Source of the DNA: Talpa occidentalis
Lineage: Eukaryota; Chordata; Mammalia; Eulipotyphla; Talpidae
DNA length: 64,000 nt
Assembly: GCF_014898055.3 (NCBI RefSeq)
Contig: NW_023601212.1
Location: 42,892,329 to 42,956,328, forward strand
Direction: 5' to 3'
Part shown: positions 33,916 to 46,132 of the stretch, one piece after another
Position numbering within the stretch: the first letter of the stretch is position 1
Layout of the letters: every line of letters begins with the position of its first letter
The notes under the pieces: generated by a model
What the model saw: only the letters and a program-made list of their open reading frames with translations
Told to the model about the DNA's origin: nothing
Database searches by the model: none
Translations under genes and position numbers: made by a program

Positions 33916-34834
33916 GTCCACAAAGATGGAAGTGAGGGAAGAAGGGGGGCTGACAGAGGGGACCCTATTCTCTCACTGGATCTCTGGGGACCACTGAGGC
34001 ATCAACTTGGTATTTCAGGGTGCCTGGGCCTTGTGAACTCTACCCCCATGTGGTCCCTGAAAGAGCCCTACATGCCTGCCCCAGACATGTCCATGCACAC
34101 TAGCCCTCACACACAGACACACATGCACGGAGGCAATAAATATGTTCCGTACCAAAGTGCCCCCAGCCTGACACTTCAGGTGGGGCCCCTCCAAAAGGGA
34201 GGTCTTATAAGTGCTCATTTTTTTTTCAGGGATGGGAAAGAAAAATGGGAGGTGGGGATGGGCCAGACTCTGCTTTCTCCATATGGTTTTGAGGTAACTG
34301 TGGGGTTTTCCAGGCTGTCCCTATCTAGCCGGAATTCAGAATAGGGGCTGCCCCCCACTCTGACCCAAAGGACACCTCACGGTAGTCCTTGGGTCCCCCA
34401 AGGGAGGGAGAAGCAGAGTGCAGTGCTCAAAGCTAATACTGATTTGGTTGGCAGCAGCAAAAGGACAAGAGAGGGGTGTGCTGTCACACGATCCCAGGGT
34501 GATGCTCACAGTAACTGATTCACCAGTCAAGGGAGGCAAGAGAGGCCAGCCTAGCAAGCGGAAGAACTGCCTTTTGGCAGCAAGAGAAGAAACCCTTGGT
34601 GCTCAGAAAAAATGGCAACAACTGGTCCCGGAAAATCCCCAGAAAATCCTGTCCTTTGCAACCAGGGCCAGAGACTGCGCACTGGAAGCAATGCTCAGCA
34701 AGCGGCCGGCCGGTCACTGGTAACGCGCACCTACCAGGAACGAGGCTAGAGAGGCAGGTCTGGTCCCGTCGTTAGGGCACCGCCTTAGACGCCCGAAGCC
34801 CGGTCCTTAGAACCAAGGGCCCGCCCCGCCCGGA

Positions 34835-37800
34835 TCAGAGGCACACGTTGATCTGCTTAGAGAGCTCTCTCTCTAGGTCCAGGATGAGGGCGTCAAAGTC
34901 TTTGAGATTCAGGTGCGGGTTGAAGGGCGCATCGAATTCGTCCTCGAAGTCAGCGGCGCCGGTAGGCTCGCCGGTCTCCTCGTCCTCGTCCTCGTCGTCG
35001 CTGTCGCTGCCTGTCACGTGGTCGTAGTCGGGCCCAGACAGGAAGTTCCGCCCACAGGGTAGGAAGTCCCGCCCACAAACGCTCCAGTCGCCGGCGTAGC
35101 GGTTGCTCGGGGGACTCTCGGGGCCGCTTCGGCCGCGGGACCGAGTCACTACCTCGGGGCTCGCTAGCGGCAAGTGCAGCGACTGTTGTCGTTTGGGCCT
35201 CAGGCACGGGGCGAGGTCCGGAGGCTCCGGAGATCTACGAGGATCTACAGGGGTGTGGGAGGGCTCGTCATGACGTACGCGCAACGGCGGCAACCAGACC
35301 TCCCTTTGATTGGCTGCTCAGGCGACCAGTTCCCTGATTGGCCTGGCGAAAGGCAAGGCCATCGACCGGATCGGGATTTCACTGACAGGGACGGAATTGG
35401 TTGCTTAGGCAACCAGTTCTGATTGGCATGTCGAGAGGCAGGGCCTCTGACCGCTTCAAGCTTGGATTGGCTGAATCTGAACTGGTTGCCTCAGCAACCA
35501 GGTACCACTTACAAAGACGAGAGGGCCTCGCTTTCCTGAAATACGAGGCTCTGATTGGCCGAGAAAGCATCTGAGCGGGCCGGGGGCGGGCTCACCTGGC
35601 CAAGCCTGCAGCAGGTAATGGAGCACTTCGATGTGGCGCTTGAAATCCACTGCGTTGGTGATGCCCGGGCCTGAGCTGCGAATGCGGGTTCTGGCGGGTG
35701 CTTGGCGCGCCGGCAGTAGCACGGGACCAAAGCACACCGCTAGATTCTGCGGGGTCATGCGGTTGTGGGCATGGAAGGATGAAACGAGGCGCAGGTGGTC
35801 CAGGAGAAGCGTCAGTGTGGCCTGAGAGGAGAGGATTGGGAGGGATAAAGCTGATCTCCTGTCGCATCTGAGGAGGCTGCAGCGGCAGAGCGTGGTCCCA
35901 AATCTGGTAGCTGGGAGATGGCCAAGCTAAGACTTAACCATTAGGTATTAGTCTTATGATCCTATTTTGCAGGAGGGGACTGAGGCCAAAGACACCTTAG
36001 CTTTGGAATGGCATAACTTGGACTTGAGCCTACTCCTCTGTGTTGGGAGGCAGGACTGACATTAATCCCATTTCATATAGATGAGGGTACTGAGGCATAG
36101 AGAGAAGTGGGACCTGCCCATGATTTGATAAATATAGTCTGTGTTCTTGATCCCTTCTGGCTGTGCCAACTTGGTAGCCCAACTACTCTGGGTCTGTTTC
36201 CATATCTATGGATGGGGATATTAAGAGCACCTACTTTCTGGGGTTGTAATAATGCCGCAAGCTCAGAGCTGTGGTAGGATCAGGCATGGGTGAAGCACTG
36301 TGGTGGAATCAGCCCACTCTGAGTCCCGCCAGTTCCCACCAGGCCCAACTCACCTTCTCCACATCCGGCAGGCAGCTGAGGAGATCCCTTGTGCTCTCAG
36401 TGCTAGAGGGAGCCCTGCTTGGGGGCCTTCGGGCCATGGCCTCCAGCACCACCTGATAGAGGGGCTGGGTGATGAGTGGGGTGGGCAACTCCCGAAGATA
36501 ATCCTTGAGGATGCCTGCAGACACAGGACCCACTCTGGTCAGGACATCTTTATTTCTGAGGCTGGAGGGGGGTCACTGGGCTGGGAATGGGGAGGAGGAG
36601 GAGTATAAGTGTAGGAGAGTGAAAACAAGGCCAGACAGAAGGGATGAGGTCCCATGGGGACCCAGAGACTGCCTTGAGGTGAAGGTTAAATGGGGGGTGA
36701 ACAGACAGAAGATGAGGGGCAGGCTGACCAGTGATGACATTGATATCAGGGTACAGGTCCTCAGAGAGGCAGACGGCTGCACTGTCCCGCTCAAAGGCAT
36801 CCCGAAGCTCTTTCTTCACAGCTGCTGAGCCACACAGACGGTACAGCCCCACCACCTGGAAATGGGGATGGAAGGGGATATCTTCTCGATGGGGCCATAG
36901 GCTGATCAGGGCTCAGTGGGATGGGGACTGAGGTCTGGGAAACTTTGTCAGTGTCAGTGGAAGCTGTGGGCTGAGAGGTTGGGGGCTGACTGTAGCCTCA
37001 CTGCCTGCCTTCCTGCTTCTTTGATGCCTGTCATGGGGACCCAACTTGGCCCTGTAAGCCCTTGCTTCGATGACTAATCCTAGTACCTACTTTCTTTGAC
37101 ACAAAACAAAACAAAACAAAAACAAACAAAAAACCCCACTGACTCCTCCTCAGTTCACATGCCACTTCCTGGAGGTCATGTTCTGCTTTAAACTCTCCAG
37201 GCTTCTAAACTTTTGTTCCAGCCATCATTCTACATTTGTATTACTGGAATCATATCTTTCCCTCCATCAGACTGAGCTCCAGCAGGACTGGGTTTCTGTG
37301 TTGCCAAATGGATGGATGATCTATGGATTCTGGGTAGGGTGCTGCAGTGTAGGGACACCTACTGCACTTGTCTAGGCTGGAACTAGGAGTGTCCCCGGCT
37401 TAGGAGGGGTGGGAGTGGGGGGAAGGCATGTGTAGTCTGGAAATGCCCTTTGGGGTGGATCTGAGGTCTGGGAGACAGTTGAGATGGGGAAAGAAGCTCA
37501 CCCGCAGCCCTCTGCGCTCAATCTGCCCAACACACTTCTGGATGATGAGGGGCACCTGGCCTGGGGGCTGCTCCCGCTCCACCAGCAGTGGCAAGGGCAG
37601 CCCGAAGACTCGCGGCTCCACTGTGCCTGGTACTTCTTGCTGCTCTGACAGGGTCAACTTGGCATACAGCAGACCCTGGGGCTCAAGGCGCACCGCCAGC
37701 TGCTGGGCTTCACATCCTGAAGACACAGGGAACCTAAGTGGGATCTGCTCCAGCAGGCTCAGTGCTCCAGCCCCCTACCCCAAGCCACACAGCCTCCAAG

Positions 37801-40466
37801 CCACACCCCCGACCCAGGTTTAGTACCCTAGGCACACTGGGAGCTGGGGGAGCCCTGAGTGGATCCCGTCCCCTACCCTTCACCCCCTCAGTCAGGCGCC
37901 TACCTCGGAAGACCGCGGGTAGCAGCACGGTGCCCTGGGCGCAGGGCCGGTGCCGCCGCACTCCAGGATCCCATGCCAGAACCAGGGCCCGCAGTAGCCG
38001 GGCAGCTTCGAGCTCCAAGTGGAATGTATGGTCCAGCCGCAAGAAGTCCGTTCCCCCACGCAGCGGCCCTGTGCGCGCTCGGGCCACTCCATCCACCTGC
38101 AGCAGGCAGTAGAGGTCTCGCGGGGTGGCCCCGGGCGCCGGCCGCAGGCCCCCCAGTCCGTACAGGTGTAGGCTGAGGCGGCCCCACAGTACGGCTGGGG
38201 GTGCGGGGGCCGCCGGGCCCACCTCATAGGGCCGAAAGGCGGTGGGCGACGGGGGCCCCGCTGGGCGCTCAGGCGAATCGCCATCGCTGAGGTAACCTGG
38301 CGGTGGACCCCGCGCGCCCCCGGCCACTGCCGCCCGCCCCGGCCCCCCGACGCTGCTGTCCAGGTGGTAACGGCTGATGACCGAGCCCGCGGGGGCTGCG
38401 CGCTCTCGCTCTCGGCCAGCACGGGTGCTCCGCAGGCTCAGGCGGCGCCGTAGCTCAGGCAGCCTTTTCATCTTCAGGGAGAGGCGCCTGGCTGGCCCTG
38501 GGGACTTGGTGCGGGAGGCTTTGGTTGGGGAGCTGGCGGGGGCTGCACCTGTCAGGGATAGCGGACCTCACCATCTGGGCTTGGGACGGGGTGAACCTTC
38601 TGCTCATATTGGGGTGCTAGGGTGTGATGTGCTCACCTTGTGGGGCAGCATCCTCTGGTTCACTTGAACCTGACTGTGGCCCCTGTACCTCAGGTGTCAG
38701 GGGTTTGGGGTCTTCCTCAGGGATGGGATTATACCAGATTTCACCTGCAGGCTCCCCAATGCTAGGTGTCCTGGGCCCCAAAGAAGCCTCTTCAGGTGGT
38801 TTGGCTCCACTCAACACCCATCTGCGACTGCTGGGCTCCAGGCTCTGCAGGTAGGCCCCCCGACCTGGACTCCGAGATGCCTCAGGGCTGGAGGATCCCT
38901 CTGCTCCGGCCTTTGACCCTTCAGGAGCCTGGGGCTCTGGCTCCAGAGGGGTAGGCTCCAGATGCTGGGCTGGGCGTCCTGGTGGAAAGCAAGGGGAGTG
39001 AGACCCAGTCCCTTTGTTCCCCAGCCCAGGGACTTAGTCCCTGGTGTACAATGGGACACTTCCACCTTTCAGCCTGGGGATAGGGTGGAGGGTACTGTGT
39101 TCTCCACTCTCCTTCTTTGGCCCTCTCATTAACCCCAGCATAGAGCTCTGCCCTTGGCCTCTCACTGCATGGCTTTGGGCGAGTAGATTCTCATCTCTGA
39201 GCCTCAGTGTCCCCCTGTGAAATGGGGGATCCGATGCCTCCCTCCCCAGAGGCTTTAGGGAACTCAGTGTGGGAAGTGCTTCCCAGGTGCCCATGTCACG
39301 GTCAAGCCCACAGCTCACAGTGGACATAAGCCTGCTGGCTTGGAAGACAGGAGCAAGCATGATAGCGACTTCCATGGAGCATATCATCCCCTCCCCACTT
39401 CCAAATTCTGCCCCCATCCTGAGATGTGCTGTTTCTCAGTTCAGGCCAGACCTCCACAGTCAATGCTTTGAGGCCTTCCCTTTGCTTATTCTCCCTTCTT
39501 TGACATCCTGGGCTGTTTCCTGTTTGTTTGTGCGTGGGCACCCTGTCCCATCTCTCTGTTCTGGGAATCTTGGGAATCTTTGGTAAGGATTGGGTCAGAT
39601 TCATAAGTGGTCTGGCCTGCCTCCTTTTAACTCATTCCTTACTGAGACTTCCTGTTCTGCACAGTTCCCATTTTTCCCAAGTCTTCTCTTGCTTGCCCAC
39701 CTACCTTCTTCTTTGGTCACCTTTGGTCAACTGTTTCTCGCCAACCCAGACTTTCAGGGGTCTCGATTATTGCATACTCCAAAGAGCTGTTTAAGTCACT
39801 TCATGGACCCTGGGCAAATTACCCAGGTGCTCTGTGCCTCGGTTTCCCCATCTGCACAAAGGGTACAGTTTCCTGGGGCCACCTAAGGATGGCGCACTTC
39901 CAGTTACTGGTTGTAGGTATGAGGGGGGATAGAGGTGGTTTCTGTTTGATACCCGACCTCCCTCTCCTGCAGGAATAAACCCTATGTCCCACCCCAGGAT
40001 TCTAGGCCCTGGGTAGCCCCTGTCTGGCCTGCCTAGGGCCCAGGGTTCCCACCATCTCCCAACTCCTCCTTCCCTCCACCCTCAAGGCGCTCCATCTCTG
40101 CCCCATTTCCTGTCAGGGGCGAGGCCCCCCTCCAGGGCCTCCCAAGGAGCCCGCAGTGCTGGCATCTGAGCCAGGCGCACATAACGGTCCAACCCCCCTC
40201 TCTTCCGAATCCTTTCCTTCCAGGACGCGTTCCCACCCTCTGCCCCCCAGCCCGATCAGAAGGGGGCTCCGCGGGGCTCTCCTTGACCCTCTACTCGTCC
40301 ATTCTTGGGACACCCGGACCCCCTCCCAGACCTGGCAGGGCTCGGCGCCCCCTCCTCGGTGACCTTCCCCCAGCTCACCGCGCTCCTTCGCGTCCGACTT
40401 TTTCCGGGGAAGTTTCTCCCGGCCCCGCAGGCGGGAGAAGGTTTTCCTGAGCAGCGGCTCAGCCAT
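34835..40466 (-). CDS. SYDE1: SYDE1, synapse defective Rho GTPase homolog 1 (RhoGAP), 8 coding exons
   Basis: GTPase-activating protein for Rho-family GTPases. The family acts in cytoskeletal control, in presynaptic assembly and in trophoblast migration. Exons on the complement: 40466-40379, 38978-38637, 38548-37904, 37716-37502, 36855-36729, 36514-36354, 35821-35596, 35244-34835, all GT-AG, 2214 bp, 737 codons plus TGA (human is about 735). Order: basic N-terminus ([10 protein letters not shown]), proline-rich region, C2 domain from about residue 266 (GRLSLHLYG), RhoGAP domain about 396-600 with arginine finger R436 in GLYRLCG and conserved N552 before F-G-P, then an acidic stretch (D/E run) and the conserved tail ending QINVCL. 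The start is chosen at MAEPLL because the family begins there. The frame is open further upstream, but that GC-rich part looks non-coding. Confidence 0.96.
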
Positions 40467-40574
40467 GCTGGGGCCCGGGCCGGGCCGAGTGCGCGCCCCG
40501 GGCTCCAGCCGCGCCGCCCCCAGCCCTCCCGCCCCGCCCCGGCCTCCCCGCCTGCCCCCAGCCCCGCGCCAGCA

Positions 40575-40665
40575 GGAAGCGCATTCCGGGAATGCTTGGC
40601 CCAAACTTTTTTTTTTCCCCTTCCCGCGGCCTGAGCAAGCAATGCTGGGAGATGTAGTTGCTCTT
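40575..40665 (-). promoter_or_regulatory. SYDE1 proximal promoter motifs (ZNF143-type, palindromic TTCCGGGAA)
   Basis: On the complement of 40641-40660 the sequence ACTACATCTCCCAGCATT matches the ZNF143/SBS element consensus, which is common near transcription starts in CpG promoters. At 40581-40595, GCATTCCGGGAATGC is a perfect 15-bp palindrome holding TTCCGGGAA (STAT-like TTCN3GAA) and two inverted CATTCC words (TEAD-like). Both lie 110-200 bp upstream of the ATG in CpG-rich DNA. Confidence 0.6.
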
Positions 40666-40666
40666 G

Positions 40667-41715
40667 CCGGGAGGGGAAGGAATGGGGGTTCTAGGCTTAC
40701 TTCCCCTGTCCCAACTCTGAATAGCCTGGCGCTGTCCGGGGCGGGGTCTTCCCTCTTACCCACTCTCCCTGGCCTTGGTTAGGGCATTGTATTTCTCACT
40801 TGGAAAGATTTAGAGGCTTAACAGGGCCTCAACAAATGGGGAGCCACAGTCATCTGAAGGTATGTTCATTCACGGGTCTTGCAATTGATGCCAGTTGTTG
40901 GCAGGGACCTCCACTCGGGCTATCGTAGGGAACCTACTACCATGGGGTGTGATCTTTATTCCGGACATCTCTGTCCAAATCTCTAAGGTGGGGGGGAGGG
41001 GGGGGTTGTGGGTGGCTTCTTACCCAGCCACCCAGTGCTCCAAAAGTGAATAAGTAGAAATTGCATACCCTCTCCCACGGAACTGGGGTGTCAGATTTAA
41101 GGGGAGAGGGCATAAATCCTTAGTGGGAGATGTGTCAAAGTGACCTTGTGCAAGAGAATGTGGGATGGGAGATATTACTGTGGCCATCTTGGAAAATGTA
41201 ACACCTCATCGATACCTTCCATTTTCCATGCTGTGCCTAGAGTGGACTTAAAAAACTGCTATGTGATTATAACATGCCCTGGTTGGACACTTTTCAAAAT
41301 CAAATCAAATAAAATCTTGTCCCAGCGAGACTGCTGGTCTCATTTCTTCCATTGTTCTCAACTTTCACCAGCTGCCCCAGATCTTTTGCATGTGTATTTC
41401 CCTCTGCCATGGAAGTTCTTGGTTTTTTTTTTTTTTTGAAGCTGCCCCTTTCACATCTTTAGTTCCAGTAGCACCTCCTTGGGATGCCCTACATAATCAC
41501 CCACCACTGTCCAGTATAAAGATATCCTTGTGTTTCATTTCTTCTCATTCTTGCCACAGGTGAATTTAATAACTCCAGTGGCCATTGCTAGTTTGTCTGC
41601 CTCCTCATCTAGACTGGGACTCCACCAGGTGATGCTTGTTCACGGTCCAATGTTCAGATGGGATAGCAGGTGCCAGAAGATGAAGACCTGCAGAAAGAAG
41701 TTTGTGTGTTTTTGC
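40667..41715. other. unassigned sequence upstream of SYDE1
   Basis: A G-rich run lies at 40988-41007 and a T14 run at about 41424-41437. No local-family SINE and no gene recognised. Confidence 0.4.
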
Positions 41716-41717
41716 TT

Positions 41718-41925
41718 ATAGAGCCATGTATCCCTTAACAATGGGGTGCATTCTGAGAAATGAATAGTTGGGTAATTTTGTCACTGTGCAAATGTCATAG
41801 AGTGTAACAACACTCTATGGTACAGCATACTATACACCTAAACTATATGATATACTTATTAGGACACTGTTGTAGATGAAGTTTGTCATTGAGCAAAATG
41901 TTGTGAAGCCACTCATGACTATCAT
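41718..41925 (+). repeat. old non-autonomous DNA transposon (hAT-like)
   Basis: The left end (GAGCCATGTATCCCTTAACAATGGGG) and the right end (TTGTGAAGCCACTCATGACT) form imperfect terminal inverted repeats, about 13 matches in 19. Internal text such as TTCTGAGAAATG and GTGCAAATGTCATAGAGTGTA fits a known ancient mammalian hAT family by resemblance. About 200 bp, no transposase. Confidence 0.6.
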
Positions 41926-42108
41926 GTGTCTCAATGTGGATATCTCTGTGTGTATCTTACTTGGAGTTCATTGAGCTTCTTTGATGTGTAGAGTCATGTC
42001 TTTCATCTCTGGGTTGTTTTTTTGGCCATTATTTCTTCAGCTATTCTTTCTACCCTTTCAACTATTCATTATGACTATGTCTTCCTCAGGAAGCAGGACC
42101 CCCTAAAT

Positions 42109-43532
42109 TGTGAAACCTGGCCCTGCTGAGGGGTGCCAGGTGCATTTTGTCTCCAGTCCCAATGAAGTTGGCTCCAGCTGTGGGTCCTCAGAGCCCTTCA
42201 GCCCATGAGCCTGCCCTGACCTCAGTGCACTTCTGGTCTGGACAGGGGCTGGGCTTTTCCTTTTTATATCTGACTCCAGGGTCCTAAATGGAGCATGCAG
42301 ATGTGCAGGTTTGAGCTAAATGGACCAATCAGGTTCAACCTTGCACCAGTGCCAAAGGAGCTCCTGATGCTTAGTTTTGAAGCCCAACCACAGTGAAAAT
42401 GCACTAGCATGGGATTGAAAATGGACTTGAAAATGGACTAATTTGAATGGAGCTTGACCAGTGCCACTCAAATAGCTGGCATGAGACTGCCCCCTTCACC
42501 CTCCTGGGGCTCCTAGTGTTCAGTTATGAAGCCCAACCTCAGTATAGTTCAGGTTGGGCACACTTGTGCAGTTTGGCACCAAGTAGCTGGGATTGTAAAT
42601 GGACCAATCTGATTGGAGCTTCCATGGGTGCCAGTCAATTAAAAAGGACCAATCAGGTCCTTTTTTGAAAAGGGGTACCCTGAAGAATATATAAACCAAA
42701 TTCCAGCCAGCTTGGAGAGAGGTAGTCAGATTTGTGTGAACTCTCTCCTGGGAAGCCCTTTGTAGAGGTAGTAACTTTTATCTCTGTCCTCTGGCATCAC
42801 ACCTTTGTAAACCTGACCTCTGACTGCCTCTGATGTCACCTGCTGAATGATACCACTGGCCCTCTACTAGGTGTCTCTAAAGATTTATTTATTTATTTAT
42901 TTATACAAGCACTCGGTACAGTCAGAAGCATGGGAGGGTGAGAGGATTCACCAGAGCCAGAGCGGGCAACAGAACAGGCAGACTGACGAAACACACTGCT
43001 GAAGGGAGCAATGGGCCCAACAGGAGAGGTCTACGTGCCATGTGGGACCCTTGCTGGCGGCCGGGGATCGAACCAGCCCTGCAGAGGCTGCGGGCAGCTT
43101 CGCAGCCCAGTGCTCAACCTCTGTGCTACTAGGGGAGGCCCACTGCTAGGTGTCTCTAAAAGAGGTGTTTGATATTGACTTTATGCCCAGCATCTCTAAG
43201 AGATATAACACTGGTCCCTGCATCTGACAATTCTGACACTAACCCCTGGTGCTGTTGCCTGTGGTGTTGTCCATTGCTTCCTGGCCTGCCCTTCAGATTA
43301 CTGTTCCTGACTGCTGTGGTGCTATCTTCACAGACACCTTTGCAGAGACCTTCAAGAACTTCAAGACCTTTAAGACCTTGATCTTGCTATTGCTTCTCCC
43401 CTGCCTCTCTTTTCTCTCTCCCAACCTCTCTCTCTCTCTCTCCCCTTTGTAAATAAATCCTGTTGTTGAGCCCTGAGTCATATCCTGGGTTGAAGTTGTA
43501 AGTACATGATTTAGAACCCACCAACTCTGACA
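42109..43532 (+). repeat. ERV LTR with tandem CCAAT-bearing U3 units, split by a SINE
   Basis: Possible limits are TGTGAAACC (42109) and CTCTGACA (43532). Two to three imperfect tandem units start with AAATGGAC[CT]AAT at 42318, 42431 and 42597, carrying CCAAT boxes. A TATA-type ATATATAAACC (about 42688-42698) and AATAAA (43452-43457) follow in the right order. Without its SINE the LTR is about 1.15 kb. No coding sequence is seen. Confidence 0.65.
42882..43145 (-). repeat. SINE inside the LTR (minus)
   Basis: Flanked by the perfect 15-bp duplication CTAGGTGTCTCTAAA at 42867-42881 and 43146-43160. Confidence 0.92.
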
Positions 43533-43663
43533 TTTTGGTTCTCCCAGCTTTGGATGGTATCACTTAGATGGTTACTTCTCTCCTACTGGGACTCCCATGT
43601 TGCTTATATTGGTATACTTGATATTGTCTCACAAATCTCTTAGGTTCTGTTCACTTTTCTTGG

Positions 43664-44042
43664 GTATGTGTGTTTGGCAAGAGTTAGACTGGAGAAGGGT
43701 GTGGTGCACTCCATCAGATCCTGCCCAGATGTCTTAGTGGTAGCTGCTCACAATGGTGAAAGAGGTTGGTGTCAAGATAATACCTCCTTACATGTCCAAG
43801 GTTGGGGCAGTAGGACTCGGGTCCTATTGGGTGTACCCCAGAACCTCAGAAGAGTGGAGGCTGATTTAGGAGTGAGAGTAGCCCTTGCCCCACCCATCAT
43901 CATACAACGATTAAAAAACACCCACATGCCATATTGGTATTGTTTTGGGGACAATCCCTTTTAATGATTTAGTACTTTTCCAGTTGCTTTTGTTAATTCA
44001 CAGATGGTTGTCACTTAGTTCACAGATGGCTGTGATTTTTTT
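43664..44042. other. unassigned, weakly open sequence
   Basis: A roughly 60-codon open stretch on the complement (43772-43954) and a 98-codon one on + (43668-43964) have no family resemblance that I recognise. Both lie next to an L1 piece and are probably non-coding. Confidence 0.3.
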
Positions 44043-44060
44043 CTCAACAATTAAATTCTT

Positions 44061-44330
44061 TTTTTTTTTTAAGATTTATTTTTTATTTATACAAAGCTGG
44101 GGTACAGGCCAGAGGCATGAGGGGGTGAGAGGATTCACCAGAGACAGAGTAGGGAACAGAACAGACAGAGGACTGAAAACACTGCTGAGGGGAGCAGCAG
44201 ACAAGACAGGGGAGGTCTGCTGCACCATGTGGGTTTTTCTCCCTGGCTGGCTGGAAATCGAACCTGCACTACAGAGGCTGTGTACAGCTTCACAGCGCTG
44301 CGCTCAACCCGCTGCACCACCATGGAAGCC
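44061..44330 (-). repeat. tRNA-derived SINE (minus)
   Basis: Flanked by CTCAACAATTAAATTCTT (44043-44060) and CTCAACAATCAAATTCTT (44331-44348), an 18-bp duplication with one mismatch. Confidence 0.92.
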
Positions 44331-44348
44331 CTCAACAATCAAATTCTT

Positions 44349-45870
44349 GATACATGAGAATAAATGATCCACAAACTATATATAATTAAATGATTATGAA
44401 TGCTAAATTTCATACTTTGCTGGCTTTAATATATATTCTTTTCCTATAACAAATGGTGAATATAACCCCTTTGCTGAATTCAATGAGTCCTTCTAGTGAA
44501 TCATTGTATCTCATATTAGTCTTGGGCTGCTCACAGCTACAAAGGTTCACAGAGATAGAAGTGATCCCCCTTGGCAAATACACATTTGGGAGTAGAATCT
44601 TCCTTTCTGGGATCTCTAGCCCAAGCCTTACCAAATCCTTCATGCCTAATATCTAGTCATTTCCTCTAGAAATGACATTCCTTCCAGACCCCTAAACAGG
44701 GCAGGACTTAACTGTTCCAAGACCCACCTTGAAGGTTACCCAATGTCATGATAGTGGGTAGGTTTTGGGATCATATTCAGCTGGAACAGAATACTCCCCA
44801 ATTCAGTGTGTGGCCTTGGGATAGTCACTTTCCCTATCTGAGTCTCATTGTCTGAAACTCCAAAGTTTGCTTTAAATCACACAGTAAAATCCCAGATGGA
44901 GAGAAGGAAGTGTTACTGTACTCAATACTGACTAGGCTCACTCTGCTCTTTCTTATCTAGGTAAGATTGGCTCAAACCCTTTCAACACCCTTGCTGAAAT
45001 TGTGAGAATCCCTGATAGGTTATTTTCTCCTGGTCTTCTGTTATTGCTGAGTTAAATAGTTCTATCACAGCTTGTGGTTCCCAGACTATAATGATGAGGC
45101 AATGTCTTCTCTCCTTGATTTCACCAAGGCCCCTGGCTTTACCAAAGGTTGGGAGAATGGACAGGGAATTTACATTGCATACTGCATACTGCAGCAACTG
45201 AACCTTAACTGTTAGACGTCTCTGTTCCATCCCAGCCTTCCTCAACCTCCTCACCTGACATCCTAGAGTCTTGCCATTGCACTACCTCTCCATTCACTCA
45301 TCCATTCATTTGTTCTTTCATTCATTCACTGAACAAATGCATTTTGGGTGGCTACTATACTAAGCATGAGGGTATGAAGTTGGGAAAGATATATAAGAGA
45401 ACAGAGTCTTGGCCCTCAGTCTCATTTCACAGTCAAGTGGCTGAAATAGACATTCAACAAAGAATCACAAAATGAATAAAAAGTCACTGTTGTGATGAAT
45501 GGATCATGACATGAATGAATGTGGAAAATGAAGGTATGAGAGTATATCAAGGCACTTTCTATAATTGGGATAGGATTGGGGTGGGAGAGGCATCCTTGAG
45601 GAAGTAGAGTTTGTGTTGAATTAGCTTTGGCAGGAGGTGGAGAGAAACAGCATATGTAAAGGTCCTGTGATACCATCTTCCTCTCCCTTTCTTTTCTGAT
45701 GCTGGGATTCAGTCTTTTTGTTCTCCCACTTTTTTGGTCCCTGGTGGTCTCCGTGCCACTTGTCATTCCCATCCATCTATATCAGGGTTCTCAAACCACA
45801 GTTTCCTGGTCAAATCTGACCCTTGAGCTAAGAATGATTTAAAGCATTTTTATTTTATTTTATTATTCTT
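44349..45870. other. unassigned sequence
   Basis: A TCATTCATTYGTTC-type short repeat lies near 45291-45340 (CATT microsatellite). No gene signals and no repeat family I can name. Confidence 0.4.
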
Positions 45871-45874
45871 ATTT

Positions 45875-46132
45875 TTCAAAAGATTTATTTATACAAGCAC
45901 TGGGGTACATGCCAGAGGTGCGGGAGGGTGAGAGAACTCACCAGAGACAGAGTGGGGAGCAGAACAAGCAGAAGGACCGAAGTACAATGCTGAGGGAAGC
46001 AGCGGGCGAGACAGGAGAGGTCTGCCGTGACATGTGGGAATCCCTCTGGGCAGCCGGCAATCGAACCGGTGCTGCAGAGGCTGCGAACAGCTTCACAGTG
46101 CTGCGCTCATCCTGCTGCACCACCCGGGAGGC
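45875..46132 (-). repeat. tRNA-derived SINE (minus)
   Basis: Tail, body and head on the complement. A weak duplication of the AAAGCATTTTTATT/AAAACATTTTTAAA type flanks it. Confidence 0.88.

Larger units (their letters stand above)
41941..43663 (-). repeat. old L1 fragment, split by an LTR
   Basis: Two pieces (about 41941-42068 and 43566-43663) join as one L1 stretch on the complement: GGAGTTCATTGAGCTTCTTTG and GGCCATTATTTCTTCAGCTAT, then CTACTGGGACTCCCATGTTGC and CTCTTAGGTTCTGTTCACTT. About 1.5 kb of LTR and SINE separates them. Confidence 0.7.

Noticed and set aside
34741..34815. Possible tRNA gene (GGTTAGGGCACCGCC-type text) between ILVBL and SYDE1
   Set aside because: There is no proper acceptor stem or B-box (GGTTCNANNCC), so it cannot be supported.
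37738..38112. Long plus-strand open frames opposite SYDE1 exon 3
   Set aside because: Antisense shadows of a GC-rich coding exon. The minus frame carries the C2 domain.
40113..40763. 216-codon minus-strand frame extending SYDE1 exon 1 upstream and downstream
   Set aside because: It contains the true start MAEPLL, but the family starts there. The upstream part is GC-rich promoter/5'-UTR, and the downstream part reads past a good splice donor at 40378.
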